Of a stretch of 5,277 nt of DNA, positions 1 to 5,251 are shown piece by piece. Origin of the DNA: Clostridiaceae bacterium (GTDB taxonomy: Bacteria > Bacillota > Clostridia > Saccharofermentanales > UBA5734); the NCBI GenBank assembly GCA_012519875.1, contig JAAYPL010000143.1, positions 1-5,277 of the forward strand, in the 5' to 3' direction. The translations under genes and the position numbers were made by a program. The stretch's first letter is position 1. The number at the start of each line of letters is the position of its first letter. Under the pieces are notes generated by a model. It did no database searches, had not been told where the DNA came from, and saw only the letters and a list, made by a program, of their open reading frames with translations.

Positions 1-1
1 A

Positions 2-82
2 AAGAAGGGCCAGTATTGCGACTTTGTCAAGGCCGAAAACGGAAACTTGGTCGGAACGGCAGCTGCTGGCCTTCAGGCTTAA
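2..82 (+). CDS. C-terminal end of an unidentified gene (partial, cut by window edge)
   Basis: Reading from base 2, 26 sense codons run to a TAA stop at 80-82, giving a peptide that begins KKGQYCDFVKAENGN and ends AAAGLQA. No start codon is needed because the gene would begin left of the window. The codons are mostly G- or C-ending (aag, ggc, cag, tgc, gac, gtc, gcc, aac), as in the clear genes here, and the composition looks like a normal soluble protein tail. This reading competes with an overlapping open frame that runs from a TTG at 24 into the lipoprotein gene. That frame gives an arginine- and tryptophan-rich stretch with no sensible leader, so I prefer a gene end here and a lipoprotein start further right. 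The family is not recognised. With only 26 residues, chance openness cannot be excluded. Confidence 0.45.
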   Translation, partial: KKGQYCDFVKAENGNLVGTAAAGLQA

Positions 83-140
83 GCAAGGGATGGCGCATCG
101 GATGCATCCGGTTGGGCTTTGGGAAACTTTCCGCACTCCC

Positions 141-626
141 ATGAAAAGAACGATGAAACGTTCATTTTGGTGGTTGTGGCTGTTTGTTTTGCTTTTTCTT
201 GCCGCGAGTCTGTCCGGCTGCTCGCTGTATAAACCGAAAGCCGCCCTGACAGCTGAGCAATTTCGCGACAAAATGAGCGATGCCGGTTATTCAATAACCG
301 ATGCCACGGATCAATTTGAGAAAGGATCCGTTGAGATTGTTCTGATTGCCGGACTTGCGGACCATCAAATTGAATTTTATGTGATGCCGACCGTTGCCAA
401 GGCAGAAACAGCCTTTGCCGTTAACCGATCCGACATTGAAGCCATCGCGGGCAGCGGTTTCAGCAACAGCAAAAGCCTCACCGGCATCAACTATAATTCA
501 TATGCACGAACGACGGCGGAGGGCTGTTATTTTGTTTCGCGAATCGAGAACACGTTGGTTTTTGTGTCCGAGGAAGCCAAAGAGGGCAAGGCGATTCGTG
601 AAATAATCAAACAACTTGGGTATTGA
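141..626 (+). CDS. Small lipoprotein, function unknown
   Basis: The product is about 161 residues: a lipid-anchored protein expected on the outer face of the cytoplasmic membrane. The N-terminus has basic residues (MKRTMKR), a hydrophobic, tryptophan-rich core (FWWLWLFVLLFLAA) and a lipobox LSGC, with the lipidated cysteine at residue 27 (signal peptidase II site). The mature part (about 135 residues) is a compact alpha/beta-looking domain starting ALTAEQFRDKMSDAGY and ending IREIIKQLGY. The overall style, with a 'sensitive to helix then DATDQ then IEFYV' order, resembles small uncharacterised lipoproteins of Clostridia, but I cannot name a family. The start is uncertain: ATG at 141 and ATG at 153 both give a complete lipoprotein signal, and neither has a clear Shine-Dalgarno. 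The frame is open further upstream (ATG at 90, TTG at 24), but those starts put an unlikely 17-39 residue polar extension before the signal peptide. The stop at 624-626 lies 5 bp from the stop of the convergent deglycosidase alpha gene. Confidence 0.85.
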   Translation: MKRTMKRSFWWLWLFVLLFLAASLSGCSLYKPKAALTAEQFRDKMSDAGYSITDATDQFEKGSVEIVLIAGLADHQIEFYVMPTVAKAETAFAVNRSDIEAIAGSGFSNSKSLTGINYNSYARTTAEGCYFVSRIENTLVFVSEEAKEGKAIREIIKQLGY

Positions 627-634
627 TTTGATTA
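604..634. repeat. 8-bp inverted repeat spanning two convergent stop codons
   Basis: TAATCAAA (604-611) is perfectly matched by TTTGATTA (627-634), with a 15-nt loop that contains the end of the lipoprotein gene. The right arm includes the stop codon of the leftward alpha-subunit gene (632-634). It could fold in either transcript, so it is placed where a shared bidirectional terminator would be expected. Only two of the eight pairs are G-C and no clean U-run follows, so it is not a convincing intrinsic terminator. Chance or a weak pause site is possible. Confidence 0.3.
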
Positions 635-1699
635 ACGGCCCAGACAGTTGCGCATCAGCTTCTGGTGCCGACGAACCTGTTCGACTTCATTAACCGTACC
701 CGGCAAAATACGCTGACCCTCGAGCTCCGTGCTGATGTAGCCTTTGTAGCCGCCTTCCTGTAGGGCTTTGAAGTACAGCGGATAGTCCATTTCATCACTG
801 GTATAGTCTTCATTGGTCCAGTTGGTTTTACCATGAACATAGCAAAGCCTTGAAGCATATTCCTTGATGACTTTGGGCGGCGATATCCGGCCCTTCGAGC
901 GATTGGCGTAAGCCATATCGACCGGGCCGGCACCCATGGCTTTCAGTTTGGCAAACATTTCTTCCCAATCAACCTCTATTTCACCATCATCGGTTGTCTT
1001 GAACGCACCGGCTTTGCGACGGTATTCACGAACCAGCTCGATGCAATCGGGATTGGCGCCGCGGTCAACGGCGGCCTTGATATTATTGGGGAAATCATCG
1101 CGGAGACAGCAACTGAAGTCCAGCATCAGCCCGGCATAAGGGATGCCGGTGCGCTCGATTGCCTCGAGAAAATCATCGTTGCCGCCATCATCCAGATGTC
1201 CCGGCGCATGCACTTCAAGTGCCATCATCACATCATATTCCTGACAGACCGGCAAGAGGCGCGCCATAATTTCTGCGTTGACAACCGAGTGGGCCGGTTC
1301 GTCATTCATAATGAACATGCCGTTATGTCCATCGTGGGACAAACGGATAAATTTGCAGCCCAGCTTGTGCGCTGTTTTGATATACTGGACCGAAACGTCA
1401 AAAACCTCGTCGTCATTCAGATAGCGATTAGGATCCCGCCAGAATGTCCGGTCGGAAAAGTGTTCATAGCAAACCGGAGTCAGCTGGAGATTATCCATCA
1501 TATAAAACCACTTATATAGAAATTCATCGCTGACAAAAGGAAAGTCGCGGATCATGGCTTCGCCGAATATTTCCACGCCCTCCGCTCCCGCGCCGGCGAT
1601 AGCGGTCAGACAACCTTCGAGATCCAGGTGACGAAGGTAGAAAGCCTCCTGGTAACTGTACATGGAGACGCCGAGCTTGATATCATGATTGGTACGCAT
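632..1699 (-). CDS. C-glycoside deglycosidase alpha subunit-like, sugar phosphate isomerase/epimerase (TIM barrel) fold
   Basis: The 355-residue product is a cytoplasmic metal-dependent TIM-barrel protein of the xylose isomerase-like superfamily. The first strand is IKLGVSMYSYQ (residues 7-17), followed by the usual GAEGVEIFGE (39-47). Candidate divalent-metal ligands sit at the ends of successive strands: E162 in ALEVHAPGH, D194 in GLMLDFSCC, H289 in CYVHGKTNW and E325 in YISTELEGQR. H164, two residues after E162, is the candidate catalytic base. The HGK and ISTELEG signatures, the length, and the directly adjacent DUF6379-type gene all match the catalytic subunit of C-deglycosidation enzymes (DgpC, CarC and Dfg type), which cleave 3-oxo-C-glycosides by an elimination mechanism. 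The start is firm: AAGGAGG lies 8 nt upstream. It is second in its operon, 27 bp after the beta gene. The substrate is unknown, and a related 3-keto-glycoside lyase or an epimerase remains possible. Confidence 0.85.
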   Translation of the reverse strand: MRTNHDIKLGVSMYSYQEAFYLRHLDLEGCLTAIAGAGAEGVEIFGEAMIRDFPFVSDEFLYKWFYMMDNLQLTPVCYEHFSDRTFWRDPNRYLNDDEVFDVSVQYIKTAHKLGCKFIRLSHDGHNGMFIMNDEPAHSVVNAEIMARLLPVCQEYDVMMALEVHAPGHLDDGGNDDFLEAIERTGIPYAGLMLDFSCCLRDDFPNNIKAAVDRGANPDCIELVREYRRKAGAFKTTDDGEIEVDWEEMFAKLKAMGAGPVDMAYANRSKGRISPPKVIKEYASRLCYVHGKTNWTNEDYTSDEMDYPLYFKALQEGGYKGYISTELEGQRILPGTVNEVEQVRRHQKLMRNCLGR

Positions 1700-1707
1700 A
1701 TCGTGAT

Positions 1708-1714
1708 CCTCCTT
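1708..1714 (-). promoter_or_regulatory. Ribosome binding site of the alpha-subunit gene
   Basis: On the minus strand AAGGAGG stands 8 nt before the ATG at 1699-1697. It lies wholly within the 27-bp gap after the beta-subunit stop, which fixes the start and indicates independent strong initiation on a shared transcript. Confidence 0.85.
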
Positions 1715-1726
1715 GACGACCGGCCA

Positions 1727-2212
1727 TCAAACGATGGTCACGGGCTTGGCGCAATAAGCCGTGCTGCTGTAGTGGTCCCGCAGGGCCAGACCGAACTTGA
1801 CATCGTGAATGCCCTGCTCGATGCCGCCCGGAACTTCGATAAAAATCCGCAGATAATCACCGTATTTCCAGAACCAGTTTATTTCGATCTTGTCGGTTCC
1901 GACATCGGCAAACGGATGCTGGCGATTCTCATACCAGATGGAAAGGCTTTCTTCCGGAATTGCGACTCCGTCGACTTCGAAGGTCAGGGCCCGGATCTGA
2001 TTGATGGGCAAACCCCGGTACCCGCATATGCGGATATCCAGGCAGTAGCCGATTCGCTGCCCGCGGTTGTAGATGTTACGGCCATAATCAGCCAGGATCA
2101 GCGGGTTGAAACGGGTCCTCGGACCTTGGAAATCGGCGATTTTGTCGAAATCCGGATCATTCTGGCCCATACCGATGGATTTGCGTATGATGGTTTTGAA
2201 TGGTACGTCCAT
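1727..2212 (-). CDS. C-glycoside deglycosidase beta subunit-like protein (DUF6379 type)
   Basis: The 161-residue product has no signal peptide or membrane segment, so it is cytoplasmic. The pattern is a single all-beta domain: NRGQRIGYCLDIRICGYRGL (residues 49-68), NQIRALTFEVDG (71-82), a WYENR turn (93-97), a tryptophan-rich strand INWFWKYGDYLRIFIEVPGG (111-130), and the closing GIHDVKFGLALRDHY (134-148). This order (N..G..IGF/Y-type strand, YRGL, VDG, PGGI..GIHDV) is what I know of the DUF6379 family, the small subunit of C-deglycosidation enzymes (DgpB/CarB type). That subunit binds the TIM-barrel subunit and is needed for activity. The residue 1-40 stretch looks less family-typical. It is the first gene of the leftward operon, immediately before the alpha gene, which is the strongest support for the pairing. 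The start is fixed by AAAGGAG 7 nt upstream. The recognition is from memory of the pattern, not from a search. Confidence 0.8.
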   Translation of the reverse strand: MDVPFKTIIRKSIGMGQNDPDFDKIADFQGPRTRFNPLILADYGRNIYNRGQRIGYCLDIRICGYRGLPINQIRALTFEVDGVAIPEESLSIWYENRQHPFADVGTDKIEINWFWKYGDYLRIFIEVPGGIEQGIHDVKFGLALRDHYSSTAYCAKPVTIV

Positions 2213-2219
2213 AGCGGTT

Positions 2220-2226
2220 CTCCTTT
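2220..2226 (-). promoter_or_regulatory. Ribosome binding site of the beta-subunit gene
   Basis: On the minus strand AAAGGAG ends 7 nt before the ATG at 2212-2210. It selects this ATG over the later internal ATG at residue 15. Confidence 0.85.
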
Positions 2227-2265
2227 CAGACTTAAGGTTGATTGAAATGTAATGATACTCTCAGG

Positions 2266-2294
2266 ATAGCATAAAAATTTGCCGGCTGAAACAA
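2266..2294 (-). promoter_or_regulatory. Candidate promoter of the leftward deglycosidase operon
   Basis: On the minus strand, TTGTTT (2294-2289) is followed after 17 nt by TGCTAT (2271-2266), within the sequence TATGCTATCC. Spacing is ideal for a sigma-A-type promoter, but each box matches the consensus at only three positions. A shifted -10, TATGCT, matches at four with 15-nt spacing. Initiation would fall near 2259, giving a leader of about 45 nt. A weak promoter of this kind with a palindrome just upstream fits an inducible operon that needs an activator, or a repressed one. Confidence 0.45.
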
Positions 2295-2298
2295 GATT

Positions 2299-2319
2299 TG
2301 TAATTTACAGAAAATTACA
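2299..2319. promoter_or_regulatory. Perfect palindrome, candidate operator in the divergent control region
   Basis: TGTAATTT (2299-2306), 5 nt, AAATTACA (2312-2319): both arms match exactly, the geometry expected for a dimeric helix-turn-helix regulator. It lies 5 bp upstream of the candidate leftward -35 box and about 29 bp upstream of the rightward -35 box, so it is well placed for an activator of the deglycosidase operon or a shared regulator. No regulator gene is in the window, and I do not recognise the site as that of a named family. Confidence 0.55.
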
Positions 2320-2347
2320 TCCGAGACAAGGCGTCTTCAAGCACAAA

Positions 2348-2377
2348 TGGACAGGACCCTCCGGCCTACGGTATAAT
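2348..2377 (+). promoter_or_regulatory. Promoter of the rightward polyamine operon
   Basis: TGGACA (2348-2353, five of six consensus positions) is followed after 18 nt by a perfect TATAAT (2372-2377). Initiation is expected near 2384, about 40 nt before the ATG at 2425. This is the best sigma-A-type promoter in the window and would suit a housekeeping biosynthetic operon. Confidence 0.7.
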
Positions 2378-2409
2378 CAGGGTTGCGTTCCTCTTTTTCC
2401 CGGGACGTG

Positions 2410-2416
2410 AAAGGAG
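2410..2416 (+). promoter_or_regulatory. Ribosome binding site of the carboxynorspermidine dehydrogenase gene
   Basis: AAAGGAG ends 8 nt before the ATG at 2425. It decides the start: the frame is open back to a TTG at 2383, but that codon sits at the predicted transcription start, has no ribosome site, and would add 14 residues in front of the nucleotide-binding strand. Confidence 0.85.
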
Positions 2417-2424
2417 CTGTTGAA

Positions 2425-3624
2425 ATGGGTAAAGTTCTGATTATCGGTGCAGGTGGCGTCTCAAACGTTGTGGTCCATAAATGCTGCCAAAATCCTGATG
2501 TTTTTTCTGAAATTTGCCTGGCCAGCCGAACACTGGCCAAATGTGAGGCGATCAAAAACAGTCTGCCTCCGGCCAAAACGATTGTACGAACGGCGCAGGT
2601 CGATGCTGATAATGTTGCGGAACTGACGGCTCTTATCAACGACTTTCAGCCGGTTATGGTCATCAATGTGGCATTGCCTTATCAGGATCTGAGCATTATG
2701 GAGGCCTGCCTGGCAACCGGTGTGCATTACCTCGACACGGCCAATTATGAACCGCCCGATGTGCCGAAATTCGAATATAAATGGCAATGGGCCTACCACG
2801 ACCGCTTTGTCCGGGCCGGCATCATGGCTTTGCTTGGCAGTGGCTTTGACCCGGGTGTGACCTCGGTTTTCTGTGCCCATGCCCTGAAACATCACTTTGA
2901 CTCGATCGAGACCATTGATATTTTGGATGCCAACGCAGGGGATCATGGTTATCCCTTTGCCACCAACTTCAATCCGGAGATCAATATCCGCGAGATTACA
3001 GCCAAAGGCAGTTATTACGAAGACGGTCAATGGATCGAGACCGAACCGCTGGCTGTCAAGAGAACCTACGATTTCCCTGAAATCGGCGTCAAGGATATTT
3101 ATTTGCTGCACCATGAGGAACTGGAATCCTTGGCTTTGAATATCCCCGGGGTTCGCCGGATTCGATTCTGGATGACCTTTTCGGAGAAATATTTGACGCA
3201 TCTGCGTGTTCTGGAAAACGTCGGCATGACTTCGATCGAACCCATCCTTTTTGAAGGGCGGCCGATCGTACCGTTGCATTTTCTCAAGGCCGTGCTGCCG
3301 GATCCGGCGTCCCTAGGGCCACGCACCAAAGGCAAAACCAACATCGGGTGCATTTTCCGGGGAATCAAGGACGGCCGCCCCAAGACCTACTATGTCTATA
3401 ATGTCTGCGATCACGAGGCGGCCTATGCCGAGGTCGGGTCACAGGCAATCTCCTATACGACCGGTGTGCCGGCCATGATCGGTGCCATGTTGATGATGAA
3501 GGGAATCTGGATGAAGCCCGGTGTCCATAATATCGAGACCTTTGATCCCGATCCGTTTATGGATGCCCTCAATCGGCATGGCCTGCCGTGGCAGGAAAGC
3601 TTTGCTCCGGTACTGCTCGACTGA
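2425..3624 (+). CDS. Carboxynorspermidine / carboxyspermidine dehydrogenase (saccharopine dehydrogenase-like)
   Basis: The 399-residue cytoplasmic oxidoreductase is expected to condense L-aspartate 4-semialdehyde with a diamine (putrescine gives carboxyspermidine, 1,3-diaminopropane gives carboxynorspermidine) and reduce the imine with NADPH. The N-terminal Rossmann strand and loop are KVLIIGAGGVSNVVVHKC (residues 3-20), followed by CLASRT (31-36), where the basic residue suits NADP(H). Next come the VINVALPYQD segment (79-88), HYLDTANYE (101-109) and LLGSGFDPGVTSVFCAHAL (136-154), typical of saccharopine dehydrogenase-like enzymes. The middle substrate domain includes DANAGDHGYPFATNFNPEIN (168-187). 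The C-terminal part returns to the nucleotide domain (YNVCDHEAAYAEVG, TTGVPAMIGAMLM). Length and segment order fit the family of about 400 residues. The nspC gene follows after 11 bp, which distinguishes it from lysine-pathway saccharopine dehydrogenases. The actual diamine used is not visible from sequence. Confidence 0.95.
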   Translation: MGKVLIIGAGGVSNVVVHKCCQNPDVFSEICLASRTLAKCEAIKNSLPPAKTIVRTAQVDADNVAELTALINDFQPVMVINVALPYQDLSIMEACLATGVHYLDTANYEPPDVPKFEYKWQWAYHDRFVRAGIMALLGSGFDPGVTSVFCAHALKHHFDSIETIDILDANAGDHGYPFATNFNPEINIREITAKGSYYEDGQWIETEPLAVKRTYDFPEIGVKDIYLLHHEELESLALNIPGVRRIRFWMTFSEKYLTHLRVLENVGMTSIEPILFEGRPIVPLHFLKAVLPDPASLGPRTKGKTNIGCIFRGIKDGRPKTYYVYNVCDHEAAYAEVGSQAISYTTGVPAMIGAMLMMKGIWMKPGVHNIETFDPDPFMDALNRHGLPWQESFAPVLLD

Positions 3625-3626
3625 GG
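3623..3626 (+). promoter_or_regulatory. Ribosome binding site of nspC overlapping the upstream stop codon
   Basis: GAGG begins within the TGA stop of the dehydrogenase gene and ends 9 nt before the ATG at 3636. The site is only moderate, so translation of nspC is probably coupled to that of the gene before it. Confidence 0.55.
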
Positions 3627-3635
3627 ACACGGTTG

Positions 3636-4775
3636 ATGAGCATTGATTTTGGCGTGCTGCCCACTCCTTGCTATGTGGTCGATGAGTCGTTACTGATTAA
3701 AAATCTGGAAAAACTCAAGTCGATACAAGATAAGACCGGTGCCCGGATTCTCTTGGCGCTCAAGGGATATTCGATGTATGCGACATTTCCGCTGATCGGT
3801 CGTTACCTTGCCGGCGTCACGGCCAGTTCGCTGTTCGAGGCGCGTCTGGGGCGTGAGGAAATGGGCAAGGAGGTTCATATTTATTCCCCGGCCTTTATCG
3901 AGGCGGAATTCGATCGGATTTTGACTTTGTGCGATCATATTGTATTTAACTCTTTCGACCAGTGGCGCCGGTTTAAGCCTCGTGTCAAGGCTTTTACCTC
4001 CCATCCTGTCGAATGCGGCATCCGGATCAATCCGGAATATTCCGAGGTGGAGACCTCCCTTTATGATCCGAGCGCGCCCTTCTCACGTTTGGGCGTGACC
4101 CTGGCCAATTTTCAAGCCGATCAACTTGACGGCCTGGATGGGCTGCACTTCCACACGATGTGTGAACAAAACTCCGATACTCTGGAGCGAACCGTTGCGG
4201 TGGTCGACCGGAAATTCGGTCCTTGGCTCGGTCAGATGAAATGGCTGAATTTTGGCGGTGGCCATCACATTACCCGTGCGGATTATGATCGGTCCACACT
4301 TATTCGCGCCATCAAATTTATTCAAGAGAAGTATGGTATTCAGGTTTATTTGGAACCGGGGGAAGCCATCGCTCTCAACGCCGGCTTTCTCGTGTCTGAG
4401 GTTCTGGATATTGTTCACAACGGAATGCCGATTGCCATTCTCGATACATCAGCGGCCTGTCACATGCCTGATGTTTTGGAGATGCCCTATCGACCGGCTG
4501 TTATCGGAGCCGCGATGCCGGGCGAAAAACCCTATACCATCAGGCTGGGCGGCCCGACCTGTCTGGCAGGTGATATCATCGGCGACTATTCATTTGACCG
4601 GCCGCTCAAAATCGGTGATCGGCTTGTTTTCTGCGATATGGCGCATTACACCATGGTCAAAAACAACATGTTCAACGGCATCAATCTTCCGGCCATCGCA
4701 TTGGCCAAAACCGATGGGCGTCTGGAAATTTTACGTCAATTTCAATATGAGGATTATAAGTCGCGGCTTTCCTGA
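3636..4775 (+). CDS. nspC: Carboxynorspermidine / carboxyspermidine decarboxylase
   Basis: The 379-residue PLP-dependent decarboxylase of the alanine racemase/ornithine decarboxylase-like fold removes the carboxyl group from carboxy(nor)spermidine to give (nor)spermidine. The N-terminus TPCYVVDESLL (residues 10-20) opens the barrel, and K43 in LLALKGYSM is the PLP-binding lysine. Further family marks are the conserved HFHTMCEQ (171-178), the phosphate-binding NFGGGHH (205-211), the YLEPGEAI motif (238-245), and LDTSAACHMPDVLEMPYRP (269-287). The C-terminal domain carries GPTCLAGD (306-313), in which C309 and D313 match the catalytic Cys-x-x-x-Asp of this decarboxylase family, and AHYTMVKNNMFNGI (336-349). 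Length is normal and no key residue is missing. The frame is open to an ATG at 3588 inside the upstream gene, but the ATG at 3636 has the ribosome site and matches the usual N-terminus. Its 3' end overlaps the convergent membrane protein gene by 22 bp. Confidence 0.96.
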   Translation: MSIDFGVLPTPCYVVDESLLIKNLEKLKSIQDKTGARILLALKGYSMYATFPLIGRYLAGVTASSLFEARLGREEMGKEVHIYSPAFIEAEFDRILTLCDHIVFNSFDQWRRFKPRVKAFTSHPVECGIRINPEYSEVETSLYDPSAPFSRLGVTLANFQADQLDGLDGLHFHTMCEQNSDTLERTVAVVDRKFGPWLGQMKWLNFGGGHHITRADYDRSTLIRAIKFIQEKYGIQVYLEPGEAIALNAGFLVSEVLDIVHNGMPIAILDTSAACHMPDVLEMPYRPAVIGAAMPGEKPYTIRLGGPTCLAGDIIGDYSFDRPLKIGDRLVFCDMAHYTMVKNNMFNGINLPAIALAKTDGRLEILRQFQYEDYKSRLS

Positions 4776-5182
4776 TCCTGCCGTTCACTCAAGCTTTGGT
4801 CACTTTCTTTGCCGGAAACGCTCCGGAAGTGCAAGAGAGGGCCGATAAAAACAACGGCCAGTACAACATAGAAGCCGGGAGCCGCCAGCAGATTTGCCAA
4901 ATTTTCCTGCTTCAGAGCGACCAGGACAAATAGGATTAATTGCACGATCAGCCACAGGAGACCTTGGTTCAGGGCGGACTTCTTGCTGCTGGTTTTCATT
5001 AAGCGGGCGAGGAAAAAGGTCAGAGCGAGTGTCGGCAAGGCGGCGATCAGGGATGTGACCGAGAGGCGCCAGGTTTCTCCTCCGTCGACCGGCGCATGCA
5101 AAAAAAGCGAAGCCAGCAACATGATCGAATTGATGACCGCAAATATGATGCAACCGGTAACTAAATTATAATATATTTTCAT
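4754..5182 (-). CDS. Small four-helix integral membrane protein, function unknown
   Basis: The 142-residue product has four hydrophobic helices at about residues 6-29, 40-60, 73-91 and 95-118. A cluster of basic residues between helices 2 and 3 (R60, K63, K67, K68) and a charged C-terminal tail (residues 119-142, ending SERQDQESRDL) predict both ends in the cytoplasm. Loop 1-2 (PVDGGETW) and loop 3-4 (KQEN) would face outward. No catalytic motif or known family signature is visible; it could be a small helper, sensor or transport-related protein. The gene converges on nspC, and its last seven codons plus stop lie within the end of nspC. The start ATG at 5182 has no Shine-Dalgarno, but the first helix begins directly after it, and the next ATG (residue 21) would destroy that helix. 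A competing 117-residue frame on the same strand is an arginine- and histidine-rich shadow. Confidence 0.8.
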   Translation of the reverse strand: MKIYYNLVTGCIIFAVINSIMLLASLFLHAPVDGGETWRLSVTSLIAALPTLALTFFLARLMKTSSKKSALNQGLLWLIVQLILFVLVALKQENLANLLAAPGFYVVLAVVFIGPLLHFRSVSGKESDQSLSERQDQESRDL

Positions 5183-5190
5183 ATGAACAG

Positions 5191-5199
5191 ATTATAGCA
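5191..5199 (-). promoter_or_regulatory. Extended -10 promoter just before the membrane protein gene
   Basis: On the minus strand TGCTATAAT is a full extended -10 element (TGnTATAAT). No good -35 box lies 16-18 nt upstream, as is common for extended -10 promoters. Transcription would start near 5184-5185, only two or three bases before the ATG at 5182, so the mRNA would be essentially leaderless. Confidence 0.5.
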
Positions 5200-5233
5200 C
5201 GAAAGTCGCAAGAAAGTAGCATGATAGTACGGG

Positions 5234-5251
5234 TTACATGGCGAAATGTAA
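5234..5251. repeat. Short inverted repeat upstream of the membrane protein gene
   Basis: TTACAT (5234-5239) and ATGTAA (5246-5251) are perfect 6-bp arms around a 6-nt spacer. The site is about 35-40 bp upstream of the extended -10 element, where an activator site could sit. Apart from it and the promoter, the stretch from 5183 to the right edge holds nothing I can support. Arms this short in A/T-rich DNA could be chance. Confidence 0.3.

Noticed and set aside
24..140. Long lipoprotein start at TTG 24
   Set aside because: It would place 39 polar, arginine-rich residues before a normal lipoprotein signal peptide and overlap a plausible gene end in another frame (stop at 80-82).
1628..2245. 205-codon open frame on the plus strand across both deglycosidase genes
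   Set aside because: It is antisense to two well-supported genes, has no ribosome site, and its protein has no coherent domain. It is a shadow of codon bias.
2461..3279. 272-codon open frame on the minus strand inside the dehydrogenase gene
   Set aside because: It is fully antisense to a gene with clear family motifs, has a low-complexity polar composition and no start signal.
4252..4848. 198-codon plus-strand frame over the end of nspC
   Set aside because: It is frame-shifted within nspC, rich in tryptophan, arginine and proline, with no ribosome site. The nspC frame is complete without it.
4811..4856. Short stems CCGGA/TCCGG and GGCCG/CGGCC downstream of nspC as its terminator
   Set aside because: The stems are only 5 bp, no U-run follows either, and both lie within the membrane protein coding sequence.
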